From positions 10,354,001-10,418,000 of the forward strand of contig NZ_JBCJKP010000001.1 in the NCBI RefSeq assembly GCF_039503195.1: a stretch of 64,000 bases of DNA. The letters run 5' to 3'. Origin of the DNA: Streptomyces mirabilis. GTDB taxonomy: Bacteria; Actinomycetota; Actinomycetes; Streptomycetales; Streptomycetaceae. Position 1 is the stretch's first letter; each line of letters begins with the position of its first letter. The translations under genes were made by a program, and so were the position numbers. The notes beneath the pieces are model-generated. The model worked only from the letters and a program-made list of their open reading frames with translations, was not told where the DNA came from and ran no database searches. Positions 16,228-25,432 of the stretch are shown one piece after another.

Positions 16228-16962
16228 GTGCTCGCCGCCGCGGCAACGACAAGGGCAGCCATCGGCGTTCGCCACCCTGGGGGTGCAGTGGTGATCAGTC
16301 GCCTCGCAGACGCCGTAGTGCCCGTCTTCGGCCGCCTGGACGTCACCACAGATGCCGGGTCCGGACCGATTGCGGGCAGCGTCATCATCGCCAACCACAC
16401 CTCCCTCAGCGACCCCGCGATCGTCCTCGCCGCCCTGCACCGCCTCGGCACCGAGCCCATCGTCCTGACAGCCGCAGGGCTGTGGCACGTCCCCCTGCTC
16501 GGCCGTGTCCTCACGCGCGAGGGACACATCCCGGTTCACCGGCACGACCCACGAGCCGCCCAAGCACTGCACGAAGCCCAAGCCGCACTGACCGCGGGCC
16601 GCTCCGTCCTGCTCTACCCGGAAGGCGGCCTCCCACATCGCAAAGGCGTCCGCGAGGCTCCGCCCCGCCCCTTCCACCCCGGCCTGTTCCATCTCGCGCA
16701 CGCCACCGGCGCCCAGATCGTACCCGTGGGCCAGGCCGGAGCCCGCGCACTGGCATCCGGCAGCCCCCTCGAACAGGTGGCGAGGCTGCTCACCGCTCCG
16801 CTGCGCCGCCCACGGCTTCACGTACACATCGGTGGACCGCTGCGCCTGGACAGCGAACAGACCCAGGCCCAGGCACTCGCCCTGACACACAGCGCGCTGG
16901 CCCAAGCCTGGCACACCTCTGCCCGGCAGATCGGCGCACCGGTGCTCCTCACTGGGCGCTGA
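16228..16962 (+). CDS. 1-acyl-glycerol-3-phosphate acyltransferase (PlsC family)
   Basis: 244 residues from a GTG with AAGGTGA upstream; a GTG near 16291 is an alternative. The acyltransferase blocks are block I NHTSLSDPA (NHxxxxD), block II around GRVLTREGHIPVHR, block III LLYPEGG (usually EGTR; here EGGLPHR, a mild variant), and block IV VPVGQAGA. The enzyme would acylate lysophosphatidate or a related acceptor at the membrane face. No transmembrane helix is evident. It stands alone between relics; a role in membrane or storage-lipid remodelling in dormancy is inference. Confidence 0.85.
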   Translation: MLAAAATTRAAIGVRHPGGAVVISRLADAVVPVFGRLDVTTDAGSGPIAGSVIIANHTSLSDPAIVLAALHRLGTEPIVLTAAGLWHVPLLGRVLTREGHIPVHRHDPRAAQALHEAQAALTAGRSVLLYPEGGLPHRKGVREAPPRPFHPGLFHLAHATGAQIVPVGQAGARALASGSPLEQVARLLTAPLRRPRLHVHIGGPLRLDSEQTQAQALALTHSALAQAWHTSARQIGAPVLLTGR

Positions 16963-17119
16963 ACCTCGGACCCACCCATCTGATCCGTCGCCCGTTCGGC
17001 CGGCCCCTGTGAACGCGGCTGCCGACGACATCCCGGACAGGAAACCGTGGGCAAGAGCAACGACATCTCTGATCGGGCCCGTCAAGGGCGGAGGCCCCGA
17101 CGCGGCCATCAGGTACGCC

Positions 17120-17135
17120 GGGGCCGATCGGCCCC
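17120..17135. promoter_or_regulatory. Perfect palindrome, candidate DosR/OsdR box
   Basis: GGGGCCGATCGGCCCC is a perfect 16-bp palindrome 81 bp upstream of the slipin-relic start (17217). It fits the GGGxC-N4-GxCCC pattern shared with the DosR-box core. Confidence 0.5.
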
Positions 17136-17207
17136 GGCCGACGGGACGGATGGCACGGGTCCTGCCGCACGCGCCCGGGTCACGATGAAAACCAGAGCCT
17201 CAAGGAG

Positions 17208-17526
17208 GTGGTTGTCGTGCCGAACCTCGGAGGCGCGATCGTGCGGCAGTACCAGCGCGATGTCGTGTTCCCCTTCGGAAAACTGCGCAATGTCCGGGAC
17301 CCGGGAGTTCGGCTCATGATCGCCCTGCAACTGCGCAACCTGCAGATCCTCGCCGAGATCACCGCGGAGAAGAACTCCACCATCGTCTTCCCCCGCCCAG
17401 TTCCTCAAAAGCGCCCGCGCCCTGACCCGATTCGTGGCGAACGAAGCCGGAAGGACCGCCGTGACTCCGCCGGAACCTGGGGCGCACAGGAAACCGGTGG
17501 CGAGCGGCAGCTCCGTCGAGGTCTGA
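17208..17526 (+). pseudogene. Slipin/stomatin (SPFH, Band 7) relic
   Basis: After AAGGAGGTGG the GTG at 17217 starts a reading with VRQYQRDVVFPFGKLRNVRD PG, the start of slipin SPFH domains, which jumps directly to LQILAEITAEKNSTIVFP from the domain's end. A frameshift near 17398 leads to AQFLKSARALTRFVANEAGR and a stop at 17526. About 150 central residues are missing. Slipins organise membrane microdomains. Confidence 0.75.
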
Positions 17527-17596
17527 GCCCGTTGGGCCCTGGGACATTCGGGAGCGGGGCACCACCGGAAGAGGCCGCATTCACGAAGGAAGGCTG

Positions 17597-17896
17597 ATGA
17601 CCATGGTCCAGGCATCATGGACGACGACAGGTGTGTTCACGGGGCAGGGCGGCGTTCGTACCGACGAGGCGGGGATCGTCACCGGGGAGCTGACCGTGCA
17701 TACCACCTGGGACGGCAGGCAGGCTGATGTGAAGATCCAGTACACCGGCACCTCCGAGTGGTACACCCTGACCGGCAGCCCGGTGCCGTGTCCTTCTCAG
17801 CAGGCCAGCCGAAACCTGCACCAAGCAGTGGTGGAAGCCGTACGGGCCGGCGGCGCCACCATCGCGCAGCACGACCAACTCCGGGTACGCCCTTGA
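17597..17896 (+). CDS. Conserved hypothetical protein, 99 residues
   Basis: Start ATG 17597 after GAAGGAAGG. The chain has regular alternating beta-strand-like segments: WTTTGVFTGQGGVRTDEAG, VTGELTVHTTWDGRQADVKI, QYTGTSEWYTLTGSPV and a C-terminal helix with HQAVVEAVRAGG. No signal peptide or cysteine motif. I believe similar small proteins occur in Streptomyces stress clusters but cannot name a domain. It is convergent with the Vms1-like gene. Confidence 0.75.
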   Translation: MTMVQASWTTTGVFTGQGGVRTDEAGIVTGELTVHTTWDGRQADVKIQYTGTSEWYTLTGSPVPCPSQQASRNLHQAVVEAVRAGGATIAQHDQLRVRP

Positions 17897-17939
17897 GCAG
17901 CGGCTAGAGCAGATGTCCTGTCGCTGCCCGGATGCCCTT

Positions 17940-19043
17940 TCATGCGCGGGATGGGGTGTCGGCGTAGCGCAGCAGTACGCCAACGCCTTCGCTCAACCAC
18001 AGCTTTTGCTCGGGCACCACGACCAGTTCGGCCCTCGTGCCGACGAGGGCGCGGGCCAGGGCCGAGTCAGCTCGTTCCTCGCTGACCTCGTGTATTCCGT
18101 AGGAGCGCAGCTCCTGTTCGGCGAGGGCGAGTTGGCCGGGTTCCGGGCCGGCCCACAGACGGAACGGCGACTCGGGGTGGTTGTTGAGGAAAAGGGCCTT
18201 GACCCGGCCGCGTTGCAGCGCCGACACGGCGGGCGCGAGGCCTTCCGCGGAGGCTCCGTCGCGGGCCCGCTCGGTGAGGAAGGCGTCCAGAAGTGCTCGG
18301 TCATGCGCGGCCAAGCGCCCTTCGAAGAGGCTTTCAAGCCGATGCTCCAGCAGTGCCCGCCCGGGTGCGGACTCGCCGGCGCCCTGCACGGTGGTGACGT
18401 GTGGGCGCAGGGCGGCCGGAAGCCGGTGGACGAGAATGCCGCGGGCCCAGACGTCTCCGGCGACGACCACCGTCTCGACGTCGATGCGCCGTGCGTGACC
18501 TTCCAGCTCCCGGCCGACCTCTCTGGCGGCACGGGTCCAGTCGGCCACCGGGATCTCCTCGTCCAGCCGGTGGCCCGGCGTGACCTTGGTCAGCGGCCAT
18601 GTGCCCACCTCGGCTTCGATCCGTACGGTGCCGGTGGCGTCCGTCGAGTGACGGCCGCCGTAGTGCACGTGAACCGCCAGGTACGGGATCCCGGGCGCGT
18701 GCTGGACGATCAGCGGCATGGTGTCCGGCAGCGTTCCGAAGTGCGCGGTGTCCCGTGCGGGCGGTGCGGGCAACTCGTCCAGCAGGGCCAGGTGTCCGTG
18801 AGCGGTGAACACGGCCTGCCCGTGGGTGCCGGGCACGTCCGTGTCGCTGCCCACGGTGCCCGCCACCGCGGTGATGGAGTCCCGGTCCGCTCCCTCCGAC
18901 ATCAGTGCGTCCCGAAGACGCCGCCAGCGCCGTTGTACAGCGGCATCGGGATCCTCGATGGCGGCGTCGCGGGACGTGTCCAGGTAGACGGACGCGAAGG
19001 GACCGGGCTGCTTGTAGAGAGGTTCCAGGAAGGAAAGTCTCAT
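17940..19043 (-). CDS. Vms1/eRF1-like protein (Rv2629 family)
   Basis: 367 residues from ATG at 19043 (GGGAGTGGCC upstream); the longer frame to 19217 is not coding. N-terminal MRLSFLEPLYKQPGPFASVYLDT is typical of actinobacterial Rv2629 proteins. A middle domain (about 130-270, VETVVVAGDVWARGILVHRL) resembles eRF1 domain 2, and the C-terminal part (about 285-365, FLNNHPESPFRLWAG, ALVGTRAELVVVPEQ) resembles eRF1 domain 3/pelota. The eRF1 GGQ is not evident. Vms1-type proteins act on peptidyl-tRNA at stalled ribosomes; Rv2629 is in the DosR regulon. A broken paralogue lies at 7141-7495. Confidence 0.88.
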   Translation of the reverse strand: MRLSFLEPLYKQPGPFASVYLDTSRDAAIEDPDAAVQRRWRRLRDALMSEGADRDSITAVAGTVGSDTDVPGTHGQAVFTAHGHLALLDELPAPPARDTAHFGTLPDTMPLIVQHAPGIPYLAVHVHYGGRHSTDATGTVRIEAEVGTWPLTKVTPGHRLDEEIPVADWTRAAREVGRELEGHARRIDVETVVVAGDVWARGILVHRLPAALRPHVTTVQGAGESAPGRALLEHRLESLFEGRLAAHDRALLDAFLTERARDGASAEGLAPAVSALQRGRVKALFLNNHPESPFRLWAGPEPGQLALAEQELRSYGIHEVSEERADSALARALVGTRAELVVVPEQKLWLSEGVGVLLRYADTPSRA

Positions 19044-19217
19044 GGCCACTCCCGAATGGACTGTCGGCGCCACGTGCCACCACGCCCGGGATGCCGCCGT
19101 ATCAAGACACGTTCGGGTTGGCGTGCCGCAGCTTTTCCAACTCCAGGATGCGCCCGCCTCACGAGCCGTGCCCGCTCGCCGTACGAGCCCCCGGCCGGCC
19201 GGCGCCGACCTGGTCAT

Positions 19218-19231
19218 GGGCCCGACAGCCC
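19218..19231. promoter_or_regulatory. Weak candidate DosR-like box
   Basis: GGGCCCGACAGCCC keeps the GGGCC and CCC ends but deviates inside the right arm. It lies 100 bp upstream of the DUF1918 gene (19331) and 174 bp upstream of the divergent Vms1-like gene. Confidence 0.25.
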
Positions 19232-19330
19232 ATCAGAGGTACCCGAACGGCCCTTCTGCGCGCGCCACCCGCCGGAGTCATCCTGAACGAAGACACGGAA
19301 AGACGGCAGCAGGAAGCGAGGTGAGCCACG

Positions 19331-19558
19331 ATGAAGGCGCATGAAGGTGACGTGCTGCGGTTCGTCGGCAGAACAGTGGGAGCCACCGAACACCATGCCA
19401 CTGTCGTGCAGGTGCTCGGCGAAAACGGAGAACCGCCCTACCGGGTGTGCTACGAAGACGGTCACGAGACAGAGATCTTTCCCGGCCCGGGATGCGTGAT
19501 CGAGACCCATCCGGCACACGAGACCTCGTTCGGGCAGGCGCATCGGGAGAGGCAGTGA
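19331..19558 (+). CDS. DUF1918 domain protein
   Basis: 75 residues, GAGGTGAGC RBS. The DUF1918 pattern is complete: MKAHEGDVLRFVGRTVG, VVQVLGENGEPPYRVCYEDG and the terminal IFPGPGCVI. The fold is a small SH3-like barrel of unknown function, common in actinobacteria and recurrent in hypoxia clusters. A partially fused second copy lies at 34056. Confidence 0.88.
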   Translation: MKAHEGDVLRFVGRTVGATEHHATVVQVLGENGEPPYRVCYEDGHETEIFPGPGCVIETHPAHETSFGQAHRERQ

Positions 19559-19884
19559 CCAGGTACGCCGCAGGGGGCGGCAACAGCTCCGCGCGGCGGC
19601 CTGTATGCGGCGCCAGGCTGCCACGGCGCCGGGCAGTGCGAGGCACGGCCGCCGCAGGGGCGGGCGGCAGCAAGGGCTGCAGGGACGAGCTTGGGTGGTC
19701 GCTGCTGCCCAAGCTCGGCTGGAGGCGCATCGACACGATCCGGGTGCGCCGTCTGTTCGGCTGATACTGCGGCCCGGCTTGCTGTCGCAGGCGTGCTGGG
19801 GCTCGGCGGACTGTGCCGTGGCCACGGTGACGGCCATTGCGCCGTCGCCGAGGGTCTATCGGCCTCGTCGCGTCCCAGGTTCTT

Positions 19885-20130
19885 GTGCTCCCCGGTGACG
19901 CGCAGTTCCCGCTCGTTGATTTCGATGTCGATGCCATCTTGCTTGAGGCCGGATGGTTGGACCTCGACGACATGGGTGTCGTCGGTGTCCCGCATGTCCG
20001 CTGCCGGCAACCGGGCCAGTGCGGCGGCAGCGGTGGCAGATCCCACAGCCCTTGTCACGCGCTGCAAGAGTTCGTCGAACTCGGCGGCCACCGGTTCAGC
20101 CCGCTGTCCACCTGGGCGAGTCGGCCGCAA
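19885..20130 (-). pseudogene. Hsp20 N-terminal relic
   Basis: Minus strand: EFDELLQRV, then LPAADMRDTDDTHVVEVQPS and IDIEINERELRVTGEHKN. This matches the first half of the alpha-crystallin domain and aligns with INVEVSGRELHITGE of the intact hsp20. The sequence then diverges and the GILxxxxPK end is missing. Confidence 0.7.
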
Positions 20131-20276
20131 AGGCCCAGCCAGCAGCCCCGGTGACTCGATGATGGCCTGTCATCACGGAGTGAAAGCAGGGGCGTTGGCG
20201 CCTTGGGCAGCGCCGTGCACGGCTTTCGAGTACCTCCCGCTCGCATGCCTCGACCTCGGCCAGCTCGTGCGGTCCG

Positions 20277-21933
20277 TCAAGCGGCCCTGGCGAGGCACAC
20301 GCCCCTGCGCGCGGTCTCCCGTGCGGTGCGGCAGGCTTCTACGATCACGACGGCCGGCGCGAGATCTCCGTCGAGGTACAGATCCGCACCCCAGGGCGAT
20401 GTCCCCTGCGGGTCGGCGACGCCGACGCCCACGTCGGCGGCCATGAGCGCGCTTCGTTCGTGGGAGACCAGCAGCACGCCGTCGCCGTCACCGCTGCAGG
20501 GCCGTACGACATCGGCCAGCCGTTCGCCCTCCTCGCTGACTGCGTCGGCCTCCCGCACGCAGGCGTCGGTGGTGTGCGCGCCCGCAGCCACGATCCTGAG
20601 CCCGGCCGCGTGGGGGGCAGCAGGGACGAAGGCGCTCGCGGCGTCGCGCATCCCGGGGAACCACGCTGATCACGGTGAGCAGGTGCCGTCCGCGCGCCAG
20701 GCCCGGCACGCGCCGCGCACCCTCCCGGCGCAGCCGCTCCCGGGCCCGCTTTCCGGCGCGTCCCCGCAACATCAGATGTTCGACCGGTCCCAGGACCCAC
20801 TCGCCGTCCCACTGCAGGCGGTCAGGAGCGGAGCCGTCGAAGAGCCGGTAGGTCATCGCGGCGCGTTCCCCCGAGGGCGCGTCCTCGTCCAGGGCGACCG
20901 GATGGGCCGGCAACTGGGAGCCGGTGGTCAGCGCGTCCGTGTCGAGGAGCAGGAGCACGATGCCGATCCGGTCCAGCCTTCGCGGCGCATCGGGGTCCGT
21001 CACGACGACTCCCCGGCGGGCCGGCCCTCGGCCGACGGCACAGGCAAAACCTCACGCGCCAGGAGCGGCGCCTTCGGGATCGCCGCCAGCGCCGCGCCGA
21101 CGGCTCTTCCCGGACCCCGGGTGAACCAGCAGCGACCCGCGAAAGAGGCGGCGGCCACGGCGAGTGCCTGGTCGGCGTACGTCTCGACCGGGCCGGGCTT
21201 CAACCGCGTCTCGCGGGCAGGTTCCGCGGTCGGTGTCCCGGCGCTGCCCGCGAGGCCGCGCGGCCCGAGCGGCGGCCTCCGCGTCGGCCTCCATGGCGCG
21301 CAGAGCGTGCTGGAGGGCGTCCACGCCGACCCCGACCAGACCGCCGGAGCCCGCCTGGCCCACCGCAGTGATCAAGGCCAGGATCAATCCGGCGTTCTCG
21401 GTGCCGACGGTCTGTTCCATGAGGCGGCGGAGCCGGGGGTGGGTGTCGACGAGCGGGGCGAGCGCCGCCAGGCTCGCGGGGACGGGGGCGCGGCCCATCA
21501 GCCCGGCCAGCGCCGCCATGGGGGCGGCCGCCATGTGCAGGGCCATGGCCGAAGTGGCCCTGCGGCCTGCCGCGCCCGACACAGGATGCTCGGGCAGCGG
21601 GTGCATGACGCCATGGGCTTCCTCCACCACCTCGATCAGGGCATCCGTGATCGTTGCGATCTCGAAGGAGCCCTCGGCGCCGACGACGGCATGACCGAGC
21701 ACGGTGTTCGCCACGGCCCATTCCACCCCGGGCAGGGCCGCGAGGACGCGCTCGACGTCCTCGGCCAGCTTCGCGGCTGCGGACTCCGGCCAGACAATGC
21801 AGCTCGTTCCCTCGCCATGGGTGACCTCCGGACATGCTTCTAGCGGCATCTGGGTGAACAAACGGGGGCGACTGAGCCGCGGTGCCGTCGCCGAGGCCGG
21901 ACCATCTGGTGGTCGATCTCGATCGCGAAACAA
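20277..21933 (-). pseudogene. CtpI-like P-type ATPase, heavily decayed
   Basis: Reading from the right, an N-terminal HMA-like part (LAEDVERVLAALPGVEWAVA, then PEHPVSGAAGRRATS and AMEADAEAAARAAR) breaks near 21230. Other frames continue with GPVETYADQALAVAAASFAG, AVGAALAAIPKAPLLAREV, then after an in-frame stop DAPRRLDRIGIVLLLLDTDA, GPVEHLMLRGRAGKRARERL and, after another shift, ADAVSEEGERLADVV and AADVGVGVADP. The order agrees with the long actinobacterial CtpI-like ATPases, but there are at least three frame changes, internal deletions and no C-terminal membrane domain. Confidence 0.7.
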
Positions 21934-21999
21934 CGTCTGCTGCCCGCGGTGGGCTCGGTCGGGCTTCCCGCGCGGGCTCGGTATGCCAGGTGACGGCCG

Positions 22000-22800
22000 C
22001 TACTCGACGGGGGAGATCAGGCCGTAATGGCCGTCGTAGCGGTGGTACAGGACGTTTCCCCGCCCGGTGGCGGCGTCGGCGAAGAACACGAACGGGAATC
22101 CTGTGAGGTCCAGCCGCTGCTTCGCCTCGCCTCCGTTCATCCGGGGAGCGGGGAGGTCGCTGACGGTGAGCTGCACGGCCGCGGGGCCGACCAGGTGGGG
22201 GTGGGGATGGACCTGGGCGAGGCGGTAGCCCGTCGGGCCGGACCGGTACAGGACGCTGTCCTCTCCGGTGCCGACGTCGGTGAAGAGATGGAAGTCGTAG
22301 TCCATCGACTCCAGCTCGAAGGCCGCCTCGTCGGGCGACTCCCGGGCGAGCGAGTAGGACTTGTGCCGTACGACCTGTCGTTCCTCGGCCGGGCGCGGGA
22401 AGTAGTCGGGTCGGTGGGCGGGCCCGCTGCCGTGACGCCACTCGTGCGGGCCCGGCGCCGGCGTCTTGCCCCGCCGGGCCTCCCAGTGCTCCTCCAGCCG
22501 CTCCAGCCGTGCAGCGAGCCGGTCCTGCAGCAGGTCGACGGCCTCGATCACGGCCGTGGCGGCGACGTGCGCGCGGAGCGGACGCCCGTTGACGTCCAGA
22601 TTGGCCTGGGCGATCGCGGGCCGCTCCACGGCGGGGTTGGCCATATGGGTCAGCTTGACGCGAGCGTACAGAACCGGCTCCCGCGTCCGGCCGGTGAGCA
22701 CCCGTACCTTCTCCTGCGCGTACTCGACGGCTCCTGGTGGCATCGGTCCCTGTGCCTCCACCTGGATTTCCGGAGCCCGCTGTGGTGCCGATCGCTTCAT
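22000..22800 (-). CDS. Long ribosome hibernation promoting factor (HPF/RafH-like)
   Basis: 266 residues. N-terminal part (about 8-105) is an HPF/YfiA ribosome-binding domain (EIQVEAQGPMPPGAVEYAQE, VLYARVKLTHMANPAVE). The C-terminal part has two copies of the S30AE C-terminal dimerisation motif: MDYDFHLFTDVGTGEDSVLY near 160-180 and FPFVFFADAATGRGNVLYHR near 238-260. Canonical long HPF carries one such domain; tandem copies occur in actinobacterial hypoxia-linked members. It silences ribosomes by forming 100S dimers or stabilised 70S. RafH of M. smegmatis is a DosR-controlled relative. Start ATG at 22800. Confidence 0.88.
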   Translation of the reverse strand: MKRSAPQRAPEIQVEAQGPMPPGAVEYAQEKVRVLTGRTREPVLYARVKLTHMANPAVERPAIAQANLDVNGRPLRAHVAATAVIEAVDLLQDRLAARLERLEEHWEARRGKTPAPGPHEWRHGSGPAHRPDYFPRPAEERQVVRHKSYSLARESPDEAAFELESMDYDFHLFTDVGTGEDSVLYRSGPTGYRLAQVHPHPHLVGPAAVQLTVSDLPAPRMNGGEAKQRLDLTGFPFVFFADAATGRGNVLYHRYDGHYGLISPVE

Positions 22801-23285
22801 GTCAGCCTCCTCGCTCCGTACGTGCCACTATCCACACTTGCGCTCATCGGGCCGGTCCGCACGGTCGGCGTGCCCGTCCCCGGCCGATCAACCTCTTTGC
22901 GTCCGATCGGGACATGGCGCAACTGCTGTTGCAGGGGCGGGCTCGGGAACTCGGTCGGAGAAGCCGGCCGGGTGCAGGCACAAGGCCAGGGGGCAGGGCG
23001 ATCGCCGCGTCGGCGTATCTCGGCGCTGGAAGACCCCGGTGGTCCTGGACATACGGTCGCGTGGTGCCGTGTGGTGGTGCGGCTGCCAACTGGCCCCGCC
23101 CGTCCTAGCATGGAGTCCTGGGCGGGGAAAAGAGAAGCCGCCGCGGCGTCATTGATGTCTGCGCGGACGCCACCAGGCCGGTGCCGTAACCCCGCCGCTT
23201 CCGGACAAGTCGGCGTCTGCGGATGAGGCCTCTCGGCATTCGGCGAAACAGGCGAATTCCGCGGACAGGCTGGAAGGAACTCTCC
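22801..23285. other. Divergent regulatory region between hpf and DUF2267 gene
   Basis: 485 bp with no defensible gene. It contains GTCCGATCGGGAC (near 22897-22909), an imperfect palindrome of the opposite sense to the other boxes, and GGACCGGCCC on the minus strand near 22853, which looks like a shortened box. Promoters for both flanking genes must lie here. Confidence 0.35.
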
Positions 23286-23717
23286 ATGCCCCCCACACAC
23301 CCCGCTGACTTCGAGCACGCCATCCACAGCGCGAACATCTGGCTCAAGGCCGTGTCGGAAGCCCTGGACACGGAGGACCGCCACTACGCCCACCGCATCC
23401 TCCGCACCTGGCTGCACACGTTCCGTGACAGGCTCACCGTCGACGTGGCCGCTCACTTCGCCGCACAGCTCCCCGATCTACTGCGGGGCGCCTACTACGA
23501 CGGCTGGGACCCCAGTGTCGTACCGGTCAAGTACGACCGTGAGGGCTACGTGGACCGCTTCGTCCAGGAAGCCAAGGTCACCGCCGAGGACGTCCCGCGG
23601 ATCGCCGCCGTGGTCACCGCCGTCGTACGCGAGCACGTCTCGCCCGGGCACCTGGAGGCGGCGCTGGAACAACTCCCGCACGACATCCGCGTTTTGCTCC
23701 TCCAGCCAACTGCCTGA
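23286..23717 (+). CDS. DUF2267 domain protein
   Basis: 143 residues from ATG 23286, GGAAGGA RBS. An all-helical DUF2267 protein: DFEHAIHSANIWLKAVSEAL, HRILRTWLHTFRDRLTVDVA, FAAQLPDLLRGAYYDGWDPS and the C-terminal VSPGHLEAALEQLPHDIRVL. The family is of unknown function and often sits next to CBS or USP genes. It starts the plus-strand run of CBS genes that follows. Confidence 0.88.
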   Translation: MPPTHPADFEHAIHSANIWLKAVSEALDTEDRHYAHRILRTWLHTFRDRLTVDVAAHFAAQLPDLLRGAYYDGWDPSVVPVKYDREGYVDRFVQEAKVTAEDVPRIAAVVTAVVREHVSPGHLEAALEQLPHDIRVLLLQPTA

Positions 23718-23894
23718 CCGGTGGCACGAGACGGCGGACAGCACTTTGCCGCGTGGCTCGACCGGCCTTTGGTACGTCCGTCAGGACTGACGTACTCAGG
23801 ACGAGTGGGCGCTGAGTCGGCTTCTCACGGGCGAACCGGGCGGCCGGTGTGAGGAGAACCGGACTTATCGGCGATCGAGGTAGGGGGTGTAGGC

Positions 23895-24566
23895 ATGCAG
23901 CACCGGAGAGTCGGAGAGCTCATGACGACGGCGGTGGTGCGCGTGCGGCGTGACACGGGCTTCAAGGACATCGCCGTACGGCTCGCGGAGCACGACGTCA
24001 CGGCGGTCCCGGTCGTCGACGACCAGGAGCACCCGATCGGCGTGGTGTCGGAGGCGGACCTGCTGCGCAAGCAGCAGCGTCAGCTGGATCCGGGGGGACA
24101 TCTGGCAGGCGCCCACCTTCCGCCCGCGGAAAGTGCCAAGGCGCATGCGCTGACCGCCGAGGGGTTGATGACCAGCCCGGCCGTCACAGCACGGCCGGAC
24201 TGGTCGGTGGTGGAGGCGGCCCGCACCATGGACCGTCACCACGTCAAACGGCTGCCCGTCGTGGACGACGCCGACCGACTGGTGGGGATCGTCAGCCGCG
24301 CGGACCTGCTGCGCGTCTTCCTGCGGCGAGACCTCACGATCTGCGAGGAGATCACGGCCGAGGTCCTGACCCGGACCCTTGGTCTGGACCCCGCCTCGGT
24401 CACGGTCCGGGTCACCGGCGGACGGGCGACGCTCAGCGGCATCGTGCCGCACAGCAGGCTCATCCCCGTCGCGGTACGTCTGTGCGAAAGCGTCGACGGC
24501 GTCATCGACGTCACCAACCACCTCAACTACGCCGTCGATGACACCGGGAGTACACCACGGCCATAG
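23895..24566 (+). CDS. CBS-BON domain protein
   Basis: 223 residues. CBS1 (VGELMTTAVVRVRRDTGFKD, GVVSEADLLRKQ), a linker, CBS2 (LMTSPAVTARPDWSVVEAAR, GIVSRADLLRVFLRRD) and a C-terminal BON domain (about 150-215, VTVRVTGGRATLSGIVP, VDGVIDVTNHLNY). CBS pairs bind adenosine nucleotides as energy sensors; BON suggests membrane or ligand association. A second intact gene of this type is at 25433, and broken ones at 33690 and 35690. Confidence 0.9.
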   Translation: MQHRRVGELMTTAVVRVRRDTGFKDIAVRLAEHDVTAVPVVDDQEHPIGVVSEADLLRKQQRQLDPGGHLAGAHLPPAESAKAHALTAEGLMTSPAVTARPDWSVVEAARTMDRHHVKRLPVVDDADRLVGIVSRADLLRVFLRRDLTICEEITAEVLTRTLGLDPASVTVRVTGGRATLSGIVPHSRLIPVAVRLCESVDGVIDVTNHLNYAVDDTGSTPRP

Positions 24567-24714
24567 CCCCCTCCGTGCTACGCGACGCCGGCACCACGGG
24601 CTCTGCCCGACACCGGTTCCGTGGCTGCGGCGCCCTGGCTGCCGCTTGCCGGCGTGCGTAGGGCACTTCGAGAACCCATACCGGGCATGAGCCCACATCG
24701 GAAAGGGAGAAGCC

Positions 24715-25134
24715 ATGACCACTGCGCGGGACATCATGCACACCGGCGCCACCTGCATCCAGGAAAGCCAGACGCTGGAGGACGCAGCGCGCAGGATGAA
24801 GGAACTGAACGTCGGCGCTCTGCCGATCTGCGGGGAGGACGACCGCCTCCACGGGATCATCACCGACCGAGACATCGTGTTGAAGTGCCTCGCCAAGGGC
24901 AAAGACCCGCGGACCATGACCGCGGGCGAGCTCGAACAGGGCAAGCCGATCACGATCGACGCGGACACTGACAGCGACCGTGTCCTCCAGGTCATGGAGG
25001 AGCACAAGATCCGAAGGCTGCCGGTCATCGAGAACCACCGCCTCATCGGCATGATCAGCGAGGCGGACCTCGCACGCCGTTTGCCGCAAGAGCAGGTGGG
25101 CCACTTCGTCGAGGTCGTCTGTGCGGCCACCTGA
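24715..25134 (+). CDS. hrp1: Hrp1-like CBS protein (hypoxic response protein 1)
   Basis: 139 residues, GGGAGAAG RBS. Two CBS motifs only: MTTARDIMHTGATCIQE..., LNVGALPICGEDDRLHGII, TDRDIVLKCLAKG, then MEEHKIRRLPVIENHRLIGM and SEADLARRLP. This is close to M. tuberculosis Hrp1 (Rv2626c), which begins MTTARDIM and has GALPICGDDDRLHG; the cysteine in LPIC is kept. Hrp1 is secreted and strongly DosR-induced; no signal peptide is visible here or there. The first codons also survive as a relic at 14103-14162. Confidence 0.92.
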   Translation: MTTARDIMHTGATCIQESQTLEDAARRMKELNVGALPICGEDDRLHGIITDRDIVLKCLAKGKDPRTMTAGELEQGKPITIDADTDSDRVLQVMEEHKIRRLPVIENHRLIGMISEADLARRLPQEQVGHFVEVVCAAT

Positions 25135-25135
25135 A

Positions 25136-25288
25136 TTCGAAGGGCGACTCATGGGGATGGTCTCCTTCGACGACCTGTTGTGGCGGCTGACCCAGGAACT
25201 GGCAGACCTGGCCGCCGTGGTCGACGCCGTGCGGAAAATCCCCGACACCTTTCACGGTACGAGGCAGGCGCCGCTGCTCGAGGGCTGA
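25136..25288 (+). pseudogene. C-terminal relic of another CBS protein
   Basis: The frame EGRLMGMVSFDDLLWRLTQE LADLAAVVDAV ends at TGA 25286-25288. GMVSFDDLL followed by a helical LADLA tail is the end of CBS proteins (cf. GIVTxDDLL). Translation from the ATG at 25151 would give 45 residues. The upstream CBS1 part is missing; the fragment overlaps the end of hrp1. Confidence 0.5.
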
Positions 25289-25432
25289 GACGGGTACAGC
25301 TTCGGGCCGTATGTCGCCGGCATTCGGGAGTATCGGCCCGGGAAACGGTCGGACATGCAAGGAGCACAGTGGAAGGCAAGGGACGCGAGTCGGCGTCCAC
25401 GCGATGCGCGTACGCAGGAAGGAGCTGTCACG

